A stretch of DNA of 8,487 bases from Actinomycetes bacterium (GCA_023392475.1 JAEVZA010000097.1:1-8487), one strand, 5' to 3'; shown: positions 1 through 5,495, numbered from the stretch's first letter. The notes: generated by a model from the letters alone, not told the origin. Made by a program: numbers and translations.

Positions 1-20
1 GGGGAAGGGAGCGGGGTCGC

Positions 21-377
21 TCACCGGCCTCGCCTCGGACCGGCGGTGGCGACGGCGGGGCGCCGGTGCATGGCGCGCAGGACGTCGCCGTCGTCGGCCG
101 GGGCGTCGGCGCCGTAGGGCAGCACGAGGGCGCCCGCCGCCCGGCAGTGCGGGCACACCACGGGCACCACCACGACCATGTCGTCGGGATCGGACGCGCC
201 CTCCAACCGGGACAGGTGATCGGCGTCCACCCCGTCCGCGGGGAAGTCGCGGTGGCAGGTGAGGCACTCGATCCGTGCCCCGGCCCGGCTGCGGAAGCCG
301 GCGGCGTCGCCGGTCATCTCGTCCAGCACGTGGCCGAGGGGGGTGTCGGTCGGGTTGGCGGGATCGGTCGGGCTCAT
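21..377 (-). CDS. Small CxxC/CxxC zinc-ribbon-like hypothetical protein
   Basis: This is a 118-residue soluble protein with no recognisable named family. It has two CxxC knuckles, C38-x2-C41 (ECLTCH) and C75-x2-C78 (CPHC), 33 residues apart and separated by an acidic stretch followed by a valine-rich strand; this layout is what a four-cysteine zinc ribbon or rubredoxin-like metal site looks like. The N-terminus is rich in Pro, Thr and Asp, and the C-terminus is Arg-rich. There is no signal peptide or membrane segment. The ATG at 377 is preceded by GGGTAGGT ending 7 nt upstream, whose AGGT could pair with 16S rRNA. It is divergent from the redoxin-like gene at 453. Zinc binding is inferred from cysteine spacing only, and the biological role is unknown. 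Confidence 0.7.
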   Translation of the reverse strand: MSPTDPANPTDTPLGHVLDEMTGDAAGFRSRAGARIECLTCHRDFPADGVDADHLSRLEGASDPDDMVVVVPVVCPHCRAAGALVLPYGADAPADDGDVLRAMHRRPAVATAGPRRGR

Positions 378-384
378 GCGCGCG

Positions 385-444
385 ACCTACCCGTCCGGGT
401 GCCCGGGGAGACGGCCGCGTGGGGCCGGTCGGGGCTGGGTAGGT
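385..444. promoter_or_regulatory. Mirror-image 8-bp elements in a divergent intergenic region
   Basis: ACCTACCC (385-392) and GGGTAGGT (437-444) form a perfect 8-bp inverted repeat 44 bp apart. Read from each gene, the same GGGTAGGT sits 7-8 nt before the start codon (377 on the minus strand, 453 on the plus strand). Each copy could act as a Shine-Dalgarno (AGGT) or as part of a promoter/operator half-site for the divergent pair. The function is inferred from symmetry and spacing. Confidence 0.4.
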
Positions 445-452
445 GCCGTGCC

Positions 453-911
453 ATGGACGATGACGCGAACCGGCCCGTCGGTGGCGTGGGCGAGGTGCCC
501 GCGAGCACCGGTGGGGCCGTCGACCTGGACCGGATCCTGGGGCGCATCCCGGTGGTGCTGGTGTTCCTCGAACCCGACGACGACCCACCGGCCCTCGAGG
601 TGATCACGGGCCTCGGCCGCCGCCTCGCGGACTTCGGCCGCGACCGCATCCAGCTGCTGGCCGTCGCCCGCCGGTCCCAGCGCGACGTGCAGGAGGTCGA
701 TGCCAGCGTCGAGGGGCATGCCCGGATCCTGGCCGACCCCGACGGGACGCTCGCCGAGCGGTTCGGCGCGTCGTACCTCGCGGGGCGGCCGACGACCGTC
801 CTCGTCGGTGCGGACGGCGAGGTCGCCGCGCACTGGGTGGACGCCGCCGAGGACGGCTTCGCGGACGACCTGCTCGCCCGCATCGAGCGCCTCGACGGGC
901 GCGACGTCTGA
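453..911 (+). CDS. Cysteine-free AhpC/TSA (thioredoxin-fold) domain protein
   Basis: This is a 152-residue protein with the outline of a peroxiredoxin/redoxin domain: a strand and loop 'VDLDRILGRIPVVLVFL', a helix, a second strand 'IQLLAVARRS', then 'ARILADPDGTLAERFGA' and a cis-Pro-like 'GRPTTVLVGADGEVAAHW' segment, as in AhpC/TSA and BCP proteins. At the place where active members carry the peroxidatic cysteine (TPxC or WCxxC) this one reads EPDDDPPALE, and the whole protein contains no cysteine. It is therefore unlikely to be a thiol peroxidase and may be a binding or scaffold relative. The ATG at 453 was chosen because homology to the redoxin fold begins shortly after it and GGGTAGGT lies 8 nt upstream; the frame is open further upstream, but that part is antisense to the CxxC gene. 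It converges on the siderophore-interacting gene with a 33-bp gap. Confidence 0.75.
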   Translation: MDDDANRPVGGVGEVPASTGGAVDLDRILGRIPVVLVFLEPDDDPPALEVITGLGRRLADFGRDRIQLLAVARRSQRDVQEVDASVEGHARILADPDGTLAERFGASYLAGRPTTVLVGADGEVAAHWVDAAEDGFADDLLARIERLDGRDV

Positions 912-944
912 GTCGGGCGGGACGGCTCGGCGAGGTGCGCCGGC

Positions 945-1643
945 TCAGTCGAGCCCGGCGCGCCGCTCGTCCCAGTAGGCCTTCACCGTCGACGCGACGC
1001 CGGGTCCGAGCTCGGCCTTGACCGCGGCGCGCACGGCGCGGATCGACTGGGCGCGCCCGGTGAGCACGAGGTGCGGGTCGGGGCAGGAGGTCAGGGCGGC
1101 GAGCGCGGCGCTCGCGAGCGCGTCGTCGCCGGCCACCACGACGTCGGCCTCGAGCCCGACCGTGCGCAGCAGGGTGCCGGTCGCCGTCGGGTCCTGCGCC
1201 TCGATGCAGTGCCGCGCCGGGCGGTCGAGCGTCCGCCACGCCAGGGCGAGCCCGACGGACGTCTCGTCCCCGACGAACACCGCCGTGCCAGGCACCTTCG
1301 GCAGGTCGATCGAGCCCCGCGGGCCGAAGCAGCGGAGCTCGTCGCCGGCCTGGAGGTCCGCGACCAGGGCGGAACCGGGCCCCGCGCCGTGCACCGCGGC
1401 GAGCAGCGACGTGGTGCCGCGCTCGGGGTCCCAGCACGTCGGCGTGTAGGTGCGGGTGGTGAACCCGTCGGTCCGGAGCTGCAGCTTCTGGCCCGGCACC
1501 CACCGGACGTCGCGGAGCGCCTCCCCGGTCAGGTCGACGATCCGGTAGCCGGGCGCCGGGTCGGTGACCTGCTCCACCTCCGCGGACCGGAAGAGCCGGT
1601 TGACCGCGGCGTCGGAGACGGCTCGGACCAGGGCGTTCGGCAC
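945..1643 (-). CDS. Siderophore-interacting protein (FAD-dependent ferric-siderophore reductase family)
   Basis: This is a 232-residue cytosolic flavoprotein of the SIP family (ViuB/YqjH type), whose members use FAD and NAD(P)H or ferredoxin to reduce ferric siderophores and release iron. The FAD-binding beta-barrel carries RTYTPT at residues 64-69 (the family RxYTxR-like flavin motif) and HGAGPGS at 85-91. The 'VFVGDETSVG' segment (122-131) matches the SIP hallmark (A/G)DET at the start of the NAD(P)-like domain, and the C-terminus 'YWDERRAG' matches the usual YWRxG ending. The length is at the short end for the family. Translation starts at GTG 1643; no Shine-Dalgarno is present, but a -10 box ends 6 nt upstream, so a leaderless mRNA is likely. 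It lies 19 bp after nhaA, yet has its own promoter and operator. The substrate is not deducible, and no siderophore transporter is in the window. Confidence 0.88.
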   Translation of the reverse strand: MPNALVRAVSDAAVNRLFRSAEVEQVTDPAPGYRIVDLTGEALRDVRWVPGQKLQLRTDGFTTRTYTPTCWDPERGTTSLLAAVHGAGPGSALVADLQAGDELRCFGPRGSIDLPKVPGTAVFVGDETSVGLALAWRTLDRPARHCIEAQDPTATGTLLRTVGLEADVVVAGDDALASAALAALTSCPDPHLVLTGRAQSIRAVRAAVKAELGPGVASTVKAYWDERRAGLD

Positions 1644-1649
1644 CCGGAC

Positions 1650-1679
1650 ACGTTAGGAAGCCCTAACGCGCCCGGTCAA
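1650..1679 (-). promoter_or_regulatory. Leaderless promoter of the siderophore-interacting gene, with palindromic operator
   Basis: On the minus strand TTGACC (1679-1674) and TAACGT (1655-1650) are separated by 18 nt, and the GTG start follows 6 nt after the -10, which is the layout of a leaderless actinobacterial promoter. A perfect inverted repeat, CGTTAGG (1651-1657), loop AAGC, CCTAACG (1662-1668), covers the -10 and much of the spacer, and it contains the nhaA stop codon. A repressor bound there would block RNA polymerase. The TTAGG/CCTAA arms recall DtxR/IdeR boxes, but the arms are 4 nt apart instead of 9, so the regulator is uncertain. Confidence 0.6.
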
Positions 1680-2871
1680 CGCCCGTCGGGGACCGGCTCC
1701 GCCAGGCCACGATCGCTCCGCCGAGGACCGCGGCGATCGCCGAGGCGACGAGGATCGCGGTCTTCGCCGCGGTGCGGATGGACGGGTCGTCGAACGCGAG
1801 GTCGGTCACGAACAGGGACACCGTGAAGCCGATGCCGGCGACCGCGGCGACGCCGACCAGCTGGCCGAGTCGCATGCCCTCGGGGAGGCGGCCGAACCCG
1901 GTGCGCACCGCGAGCCACGTCGCGCCGCTGATGCCGACCGTCTTGCCGACGACCAGTCCGACGACCACGCCGACCGCGACCGCCCGCGGGGCGGGCTCCG
2001 CGAGCGCGCCGACGTCGAGTCGCACCCCCGCGTTGGCGAGCGCGAAGAGTGGCACGATCACGAAGCTGCTCACCGGGTGGAGGCGGTGCTCCAGGCGCTC
2101 GGCGACCGAGCCCGGGCCGCGCGCCGGCGTGAGCAGCCCGAGGGCGACGCCGGCGATCGTCGCGTGCACGCCCGACTCGAACGTGAGGTCCCACAGCGCG
2201 ACGCCGAGCAGCACGTACACGGCGAGGTGCTGCACGCCGGCACGGCGGGCGACCACCACCAGCAGGAGGACGCCGACCGCGCCGAGCAGCGACGCGACGT
2301 CGATGGACGTGGAGTACACGAGCGCGATCACGAGGATGGCGCCGAGGTCGTCGACGACGGCGAGCGTGAGGAGGAACAGCTTCGCCCCGGCCGGCATGCG
2401 GCGGCCGACGAGGGCGAGGACGCCCACCGCGAACGCGATGTCGGTCGCCATCGGGATGCCCCAGCCCCGGGCGGTGCCCGTCGAGGCGTTGATCGCGACG
2501 AACAGGAGCGCCGGCAGGACCATGCCGCCGAGGGCGCCGATGGCGGGGACCGCCGCGGTGCGCGGGTCCGACAGCTCGCCGTCGACCAGCTCCCGCTTGA
2601 TCTCGAGGCCGACGACGAAGAAGAACACCGTCATCAGGCCGTCGTTCACGACCTGGTGCAGCGACATCTCGAGGCCCCACCCGACGTGCAGGGCGAGCTC
2701 GGTGTGCCAGAGGGCGTCGTACGAGTCCGACCACGGCGAGTTGGCCCACACGAGGGCCACGACGACTGCGGCGAGCAGCGCGGCCGCGCCGGCGACCTCG
2801 GTGTCCAGGAACTCCCGGACGGCGGCCGGGAGCCGCGACGGGCCCGTTCGGTTCAGCTCGTCGTCGGCCAT
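1663..2871 (-). CDS. nhaA: Na+/H+ antiporter NhaA
   Basis: This is a 402-residue inner-membrane antiporter that exports Na+ (or Li+) in exchange for protons, serving pH and salt homeostasis. The family signatures are clear: ALVWANSPW (residues 39-47), FFFVVGLEIKREL (83-95), GWGIPMATDIAFA (136-148, with D144 matching E. coli D133), LAVVDDLGAIL (170-180, with D174/D175 matching the ion-binding D163/D164 pair), and a late VGKTVGI lysine matching K300. About a dozen hydrophobic segments are visible and the length is normal. The ATG at 2871 is preceded by GGAGG with an 8-nt spacer; an in-frame ATG at 2940 and a start at 3387 lack family similarity in the added residues. It is divergent from the molybdopterin enzyme, and the next gene downstream on this strand is the siderophore-interacting gene. 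Confidence 0.96.
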   Translation of the reverse strand: MADDELNRTGPSRLPAAVREFLDTEVAGAAALLAAVVVALVWANSPWSDSYDALWHTELALHVGWGLEMSLHQVVNDGLMTVFFFVVGLEIKRELVDGELSDPRTAAVPAIGALGGMVLPALLFVAINASTGTARGWGIPMATDIAFAVGVLALVGRRMPAGAKLFLLTLAVVDDLGAILVIALVYSTSIDVASLLGAVGVLLLVVVARRAGVQHLAVYVLLGVALWDLTFESGVHATIAGVALGLLTPARGPGSVAERLEHRLHPVSSFVIVPLFALANAGVRLDVGALAEPAPRAVAVGVVVGLVVGKTVGISGATWLAVRTGFGRLPEGMRLGQLVGVAAVAGIGFTVSLFVTDLAFDDPSIRTAAKTAILVASAIAAVLGGAIVAWRSRSPTGVDRAR

Positions 2872-3031
2872 CGGGGGCGCCTCCGGGATCGCGGTCGGTC
2901 CGACGCCGACCAGGCTTCCCGGCACACCGCTCCAGAGCATGGATGCTCCGGGGCGCCACCGCCAGCGCGCACGCCCGTAGTGTTCGTGCGTCCACCGGGT
3001 CCGGGCCGACCCGCCGACGGAGGAGGCGCGG
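2872..3031. promoter_or_regulatory. Divergent nhaA / Moco-oxidoreductase promoter region with palindrome
   Basis: This 160-bp spacer must hold promoters for both genes. It contains a 20-bp imperfect palindrome at 2932-2951: CC, mismatch, GAGCAT (2935-2940), GG, ATGCTC (2943-2948), mismatch, GG. A smaller one, GTCGG-T-CCGAC, lies at 2894-2904. TAGTGT at 2978-2983 is a possible -10 for the plus-strand gene, without a good -35. AGGAGG at 3021-3026, 5 nt before the ATG at 3032, is a strong ribosome-binding site. The larger palindrome is a plausible shared operator. Confidence 0.4.
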
Positions 3032-3637
3032 ATGGTGACGAGGGGCTTCAGCGGACGACGGCGCTCGGCGGGCGACCCACGCCTGCCGCCGGGCCAGTAC
3101 GACGCCGGTGACACGTGGCCGGTGCTGACGGCCGAGCCCACTCCGCACCTGGACACCGCGACGTGGACCTTCGAGGTGAGCGGCCTCGTGGAGCGCCCGA
3201 CCACGTGGACGTGGGACGAGATCCACGCGCTGCCGCCGTCGACCTTCCACGGCGACATCCACTGCGTGACCACGTGGTCGAAGCTCGGGGTGACGTTCGG
3301 TGGCGTCTCGGTCGACGTGCTGCTCGACGCCGCCGGGCCGCTGCCGACCGCGACGCACGTGATGGCGACCTCGCACACCGGGTACACGACGAACCTGCCG
3401 CTCGCCGACGTGACCGGCGGTCGCGCCTGGGTGGCCTGGGACTACGACGGTTCGCCTCTCACGCCCGAGCACGGCGGACCGGCGCGGCTGCTCGTGCCGC
3501 ACCTCTACTTCTGGAAGAGCGCCAAGTACGTGTCGGGCCTCGTGCTCATGGACCACGACGAGCACGGCTTCTGGGAGCGCAACGGCTACCACGACCACGG
3601 CGATCCCTGGACCGAGGAGCGCTACCAGGGTGACTGA
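3032..3637 (+). CDS. Sulfite-oxidase-like molybdopterin-dependent oxidoreductase (cytosolic)
   Basis: This 201-residue protein belongs to the oxidoreductase molybdopterin-binding domain family (sulfite oxidase / MsrP-YedY fold). C78 in 'DIHCVTTWSKL' (75-85) is the expected cysteine ligand of molybdenum. 'GYTTNLPL' (117-124), 'HGGPARLLVPHLYFWKSAKYVSG' (147-169) and the C-terminal 'NGYHDHGDPW' are characteristic of the short actinobacterial form, whose N-terminus reads like 'RGFxGRR...RLPPGQ'. Unlike MsrP there is no twin-arginine signal peptide, so it should act in the cytoplasm. There is no haem or dimerisation domain as in full sulfite oxidase. AGGAGG lies 5 nt before ATG 3032. It overlaps the reductase gene by 8 nt, suggesting that the two are co-translated and that the reductase supplies or accepts its electrons. 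The substrate is unknown. Confidence 0.9.
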   Translation: MVTRGFSGRRRSAGDPRLPPGQYDAGDTWPVLTAEPTPHLDTATWTFEVSGLVERPTTWTWDEIHALPPSTFHGDIHCVTTWSKLGVTFGGVSVDVLLDAAGPLPTATHVMATSHTGYTTNLPLADVTGGRAWVAWDYDGSPLTPEHGGPARLLVPHLYFWKSAKYVSGLVLMDHDEHGFWERNGYHDHGDPWTEERYQGD

Positions 3638-4352
3638 CCTCGCCGATGCCGCGGTCCCCGCGCCGAGCGGGTGGCAGGACGCGACCGTCGTGTCGGTCCG
3701 GGCCGAGACGGCGCGGGCGCGCACGTTCCGGCTGCGCCCGGCGGAGCCGTTCGAGCACCTGGCCGGCCAGCACGTCGTCATCCGGCTCACGGCGCCCGAC
3801 GGCTACGTCGCCAGCCGCTCCTACTCGCTGGCCTCGCCGCCCGACGGGTCGGGCGAGGTGGAGATCACCGTGGAGCGGCTGCCCGACGGCGAGGTGTCGT
3901 CGTTCCTCCACGACGAGGTGGTGCCCGGCGACGTGCTCGAGGTCCGCGGCCCGATCGGAGGCTGGTTCGTGTGGCGCGGCGACACGCCTGCCGTGCTCGT
4001 GGGCGGCGGGAGCGGGGTGGTGCCGTTGATGGCCATGCTCCGCCTGGCGAGGCGACTCGGCCGGACGGACCTGTTGCGGCTCGTCGTGTCCGTCCGCACG
4101 CCCTCCGACCTGTACTACGCCGACGAGCTGGTCGGCCCCGAGACGACGGTGGTGCACTCCAGGGAGGCGCCGACCGGTTCGCCGAGGTCGCCCGGCCGCC
4201 TGGCCGCCGCCGACCTCCCCGAGGTGCCCGACGACGCCACCGTGTTCGTCTGCGGGTCCAACGGGTTCTGCGACGCGGTGACCGACCTCGTCGGTGCGAC
4301 CGGCGTGCCCGCCGAGCGCATCCGCGTCGAGCGCTTCGGCGCGACGGGCTGA
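3630..4352 (+). CDS. FAD-binding NAD(P)H oxidoreductase (ferredoxin reductase-like)
   Basis: This 240-residue enzyme has the ferredoxin-NADP+ reductase fold. The FAD barrel carries RSYSLAS (63-69) and 'GEVSSFLHDEVVPGDVLEVRGPIGGWF' (87-113). The nucleotide domain has GGGSGVVP (125-132), the pyrophosphate loop, and the late 'VCGSNGFCDAV' (207-217), like the CGxxxF motif of the family. It lacks the plant-type 2Fe-2S domain found in many homologues, so electrons pass directly from FAD to a partner. It starts at GTG 3630, inside the end of the Moco gene, with GAGGAG 9 nt upstream, and is probably translationally coupled to it. The pairing suggests a two-component Moco reductase or oxidase. Its last codons and stop are the first unit of a 12-bp tandem repeat. 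Confidence 0.9.
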   Translation: MTDLADAAVPAPSGWQDATVVSVRAETARARTFRLRPAEPFEHLAGQHVVIRLTAPDGYVASRSYSLASPPDGSGEVEITVERLPDGEVSSFLHDEVVPGDVLEVRGPIGGWFVWRGDTPAVLVGGGSGVVPLMAMLRLARRLGRTDLLRLVVSVRTPSDLYYADELVGPETTVVHSREAPTGSPRSPGRLAAADLPEVPDDATVFVCGSNGFCDAVTDLVGATGVPAERIRVERFGATG

Positions 4353-4385
4353 GCGACGGGCTGAGCGACGGGCTGAGCGACGGGC
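4341..4385 (+). repeat. 12-bp tandem repeat containing the stop codon (3.75 copies)
   Basis: GCGACGGGCTGA occurs at 4341-4352, 4353-4364 and 4365-4376, followed by the first 9 bases at 4377-4385, all identical. The first unit encodes the last three residues (Ala-Thr-Gly) and TGA of the FAD reductase. Because the unit is a multiple of three, TGA recurs in frame, so copy-number change would not alter the protein. Polymerase slippage is the likely origin. Confidence 0.95.
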
Positions 4386-4400
4386 GCCCCGGGCCGCCCA

Positions 4401-4435
4401 GGACCGGACCGGATCGGACCGGACCGCACTGGACC
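4401..4435. repeat. Degenerate GGACC pentamer array
   Basis: Seven consecutive pentamers read GGACC, GGACC, GGATC, GGACC, GGACC, GCACT, GGACC. The array is not in a coding region and its 5-bp period excludes codon repetition. It lies 15 bp after the 12-bp repeat. It could be a slippage product. Confidence 0.85.
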
Positions 4436-4448
4436 GCGGTGACCGCGA

Positions 4449-4613
4449 GCGAACCGGCTTCGGGCGAACGTGATCGATCGGCCCACGCCGATCTGATTCG
4501 CCGCGAGCCGGCACGCGCGTGGTGCCGGACCCGGGTGTGGACGCACACCGACCGGCTCGCGGCGAACGTGATCGCCGAAGGCAACTGATCGCTGTCGCCC
4601 GAACCCGGTTCGC
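4449..4613. repeat. Cluster of four related ~24-27-bp repeats in alternating orientation
   Basis: Unit A is 4449-4476 (+), D is 4488-4511 (-), B is 4551-4574 (+) and C is 4587-4613 (-). A and B match at 21 of 24 positions (4453-4476 against 4551-4574) and share GGCGAACGTGATCG. The reverse complement of C matches A at 23 of 27. The reverse complement of D matches B over a perfect 15-bp block (CCGGCTCGCGGCGAA; 4497-4511 against 4552-4566). Smaller hairpins lie inside: GATCGG/CCGATC (4476-4481, 4488-4493), the palindrome CACGCGCGTG (4512-4521) and GGTGTG/CACACC (4534-4539, 4544-4549). The arrangement resembles REP/BIME-type intergenic elements; function is not shown by sequence alone. Confidence 0.85.
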
Positions 4614-4688
4614 AGCCCGGCGGTGCGGGGGTCCACGTCACCGGCGGCCCGGCGGGTGGACAGCGCCGCGGGACTCCCTTACTCCCGT

Positions 4689-4712
4689 GCTCTGGGGCTC
4701 TGGGGCACTGGG
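4689..4712. repeat. 8-bp tandem repeat at the thioredoxin stop codon
   Basis: GCTCTGGG (4689-4696), GCTCTGGG (4697-4704) and GCACTGGG (4705-4712) are followed directly by GCTA, whose CTA (4714-4716) is the TAG stop of the minus-strand thioredoxin gene. The array begins 1 bp beyond that stop. Confidence 0.85.
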
Positions 4713-4713
4713 G

Positions 4714-5034
4714 CTACAGGTGCTCGGCGATCGCCTCGCGGAGCGCCCGCTCGGGGCGCGCCCCGACCATCCGGAGTCGCTGCTCGCCGTCGCGGAACAG
4801 CAGCATCGTCGGCGCGGAGCGGACGTCGTAGCGCCGGACGAGCTCGGGCAGCCGATCCACGTCGACCGTCCTCACGGTGAGATCGGGGGCGAGGTCGCGC
4901 TCGATCGCCTCGAGGGCGGGCTCGATCTGTCGGCAGGGCGGGCACCAGTCGGCGCCGAACTCGAGCAGGAGCGCGCCCTCGTGGGCGGCGATCAGCTCGA
5001 GCGCCTCCTCGGTCGTGGCGAGGCTGGTGGTCAT
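4714..5034 (-). CDS. Thioredoxin with WCPPC active site
   Basis: This is a complete 106-residue cytosolic thioredoxin. The redox site is W30-C31-P32-P33-C34 (ADWCPPC) with the conserved cis-proline P75 in 'SAPTMLLF' and 'TVDVDRLPELVRRYDV' before it, exactly as in classical thioredoxins. The CPPC in place of CGPC occurs in some thioredoxins and usually shifts the redox potential. ATG 5034 has GGAGG with a 6-nt spacer. Its ATG overlaps the stop of the MerR gene (ATGA), so the two are one operon with coupled translation. The context implies that it is induced by whatever the regulator senses, perhaps metal or thiol stress, rather than being the housekeeping copy. Confidence 0.94.
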   Translation of the reverse strand: MTTSLATTEEALELIAAHEGALLLEFGADWCPPCRQIEPALEAIERDLAPDLTVRTVDVDRLPELVRRYDVRSAPTMLLFRDGEQRLRMVGARPERALREAIAEHL

Positions 5035-5456
5035 GGTGGTCCTCCGTCGTCGGATGTCCCGGCGCCCACCCGCAGCGCGAGGCAGGCCTCGTGGTCGCCG
5101 TGCTCGCAGGCGTGCACGAGCCGGCGGAGCCGGCAGCGCGTGGCGTCGAGCTCGGCGATCCGCTCCTCCACGTCGAGCAGCTTCTGGTGCACCGCGCCCA
5201 CGACCTCGTCGGCCGACCCGGTGCCCGCCGCGTCGAGGAGCTCGGCGATCTCGGTGAGCGTGAAGCCGAGGTCCTTCGCCCGGCGGAGGAGCTCCATGCG
5301 CTCCACGTCGGCCGCCGTGTAGAGCCGGTACCCGGACGGGCTGCGGTCGGGGGCGGCGAGGAGGCCCCGGCGCTCGTAGTAGCGGACCGTCTCGACGTTC
5401 ACGCCCACCTCGTCGGCGAGCCGGCCGATGCTGAGGGTCGCGTCGTCGGACGTCAT
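5031..5456 (-). CDS. MerR-family transcriptional regulator (CueR/MerR-like)
   Basis: This is a 141-residue dimeric activator. The N-terminal winged helix-turn-helix reads 'LSIGRLADEVGVNVETVRYYERRGLL' (8-33) and 'SGYRLYTAADVERMELLRRAKDLGFTLTEI' (41-70). A long dimerisation helix follows (about 84-114), then the effector loop C117-x7-C125 (CEHGDHEAC). The two-cysteine spacing equals that of CueR, and S81 in GSADEV falls where CueR has Ser77 and MerR/ZntR have Cys, which would favour a monovalent ion; a His-rich loop and an extra C108 leave divalent or thiol sensing open. I chose ATG 5456 because a -10 box ends 7 nt upstream and no Shine-Dalgarno is present; the alternative ATG at 5495 would place 13 residues inside the promoter palindrome. 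It is predicted to control itself and thioredoxin. Confidence 0.9.
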   Translation of the reverse strand: MTSDDATLSIGRLADEVGVNVETVRYYERRGLLAAPDRSPSGYRLYTAADVERMELLRRAKDLGFTLTEIAELLDAAGTGSADEVVGAVHQKLLDVEERIAELDATRCRLRRLVHACEHGDHEACLALRVGAGTSDDGGPP

Positions 5457-5463
5457 GCCGGCG

Positions 5464-5495
5464 ACGGTAGACCCCGGACCATGGTCCGGGGTCAA
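5464..5495 (-). promoter_or_regulatory. MerR-type promoter with 24-bp perfect palindrome operator
   Basis: On the minus strand TTGACC (5495-5490) and TACCGT (5469-5464) are 20 nt apart, longer than the usual 17-18 and in the 19-20 nt range of promoters that MerR proteins activate by DNA twisting. A perfect 24-bp palindrome, 5470-5493 (half-site GACCCCGGACCA centred between 5481 and 5482), fills the spacer. The ATG at 5456 follows 7 nt after the -10, so the transcript should be leaderless. This is the expected autoregulatory operator for the merR-trx operon. Confidence 0.8.

Larger units (their letters stand above)
4353..4713. other. Repeat-rich 361-bp spacer between convergent genes
   Basis: No convincing gene lies here; apparent long frames through it are GC-driven. 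In order it holds the rest of the 12-bp repeat, a degenerate GGACC pentamer array (4401-4435), a cluster of four related inverted and direct repeats (4449-4613), a GTCCAC/GTGGAC inverted repeat (4631-4636 and 4656-4661), and an 8-bp tandem repeat (4689-4712) abutting the thioredoxin stop. Since both flanking genes run into it, transcription termination from both sides is the expected minimum role. Confidence 0.7.

Noticed and set aside
1651..1668. Classical IdeR/DtxR iron box
   Set aside because: The TTAGG and CCTAA arms are separated by 4 nt instead of the 9 in the known consensus, so I report only a palindromic operator of unknown regulator.
1651..1668. The same palindrome as the nhaA terminator
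   Set aside because: The stem is short, lacks a U tract, and lies between well-placed -35 and -10 boxes of the next gene, so an operator explains it better.
1663..3387. Start of nhaA far upstream, giving a 574-residue protein
   Set aside because: The extra residues are antisense to the molybdopterin gene and have no NhaA similarity; ATG 2871 has GGAGG at ideal distance and gives the normal length.
1676..3790. A 704-residue minus-strand frame across nhaA and the Moco gene
   Set aside because: It is an Arg/Pro/Gly-rich out-of-frame shadow typical of high-GC DNA; the true frames carry recognisable families.
4449..4613. CRISPR array
   Set aside because: The four copies alternate in orientation, are imperfect and are unevenly spaced, and no cas gene is present.
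4519..5322. A 267-residue plus-strand frame across the spacer and merR-trx
   Set aside because: It is antisense to two clear genes and runs through tandem repeats; its composition is that of a shadow frame.
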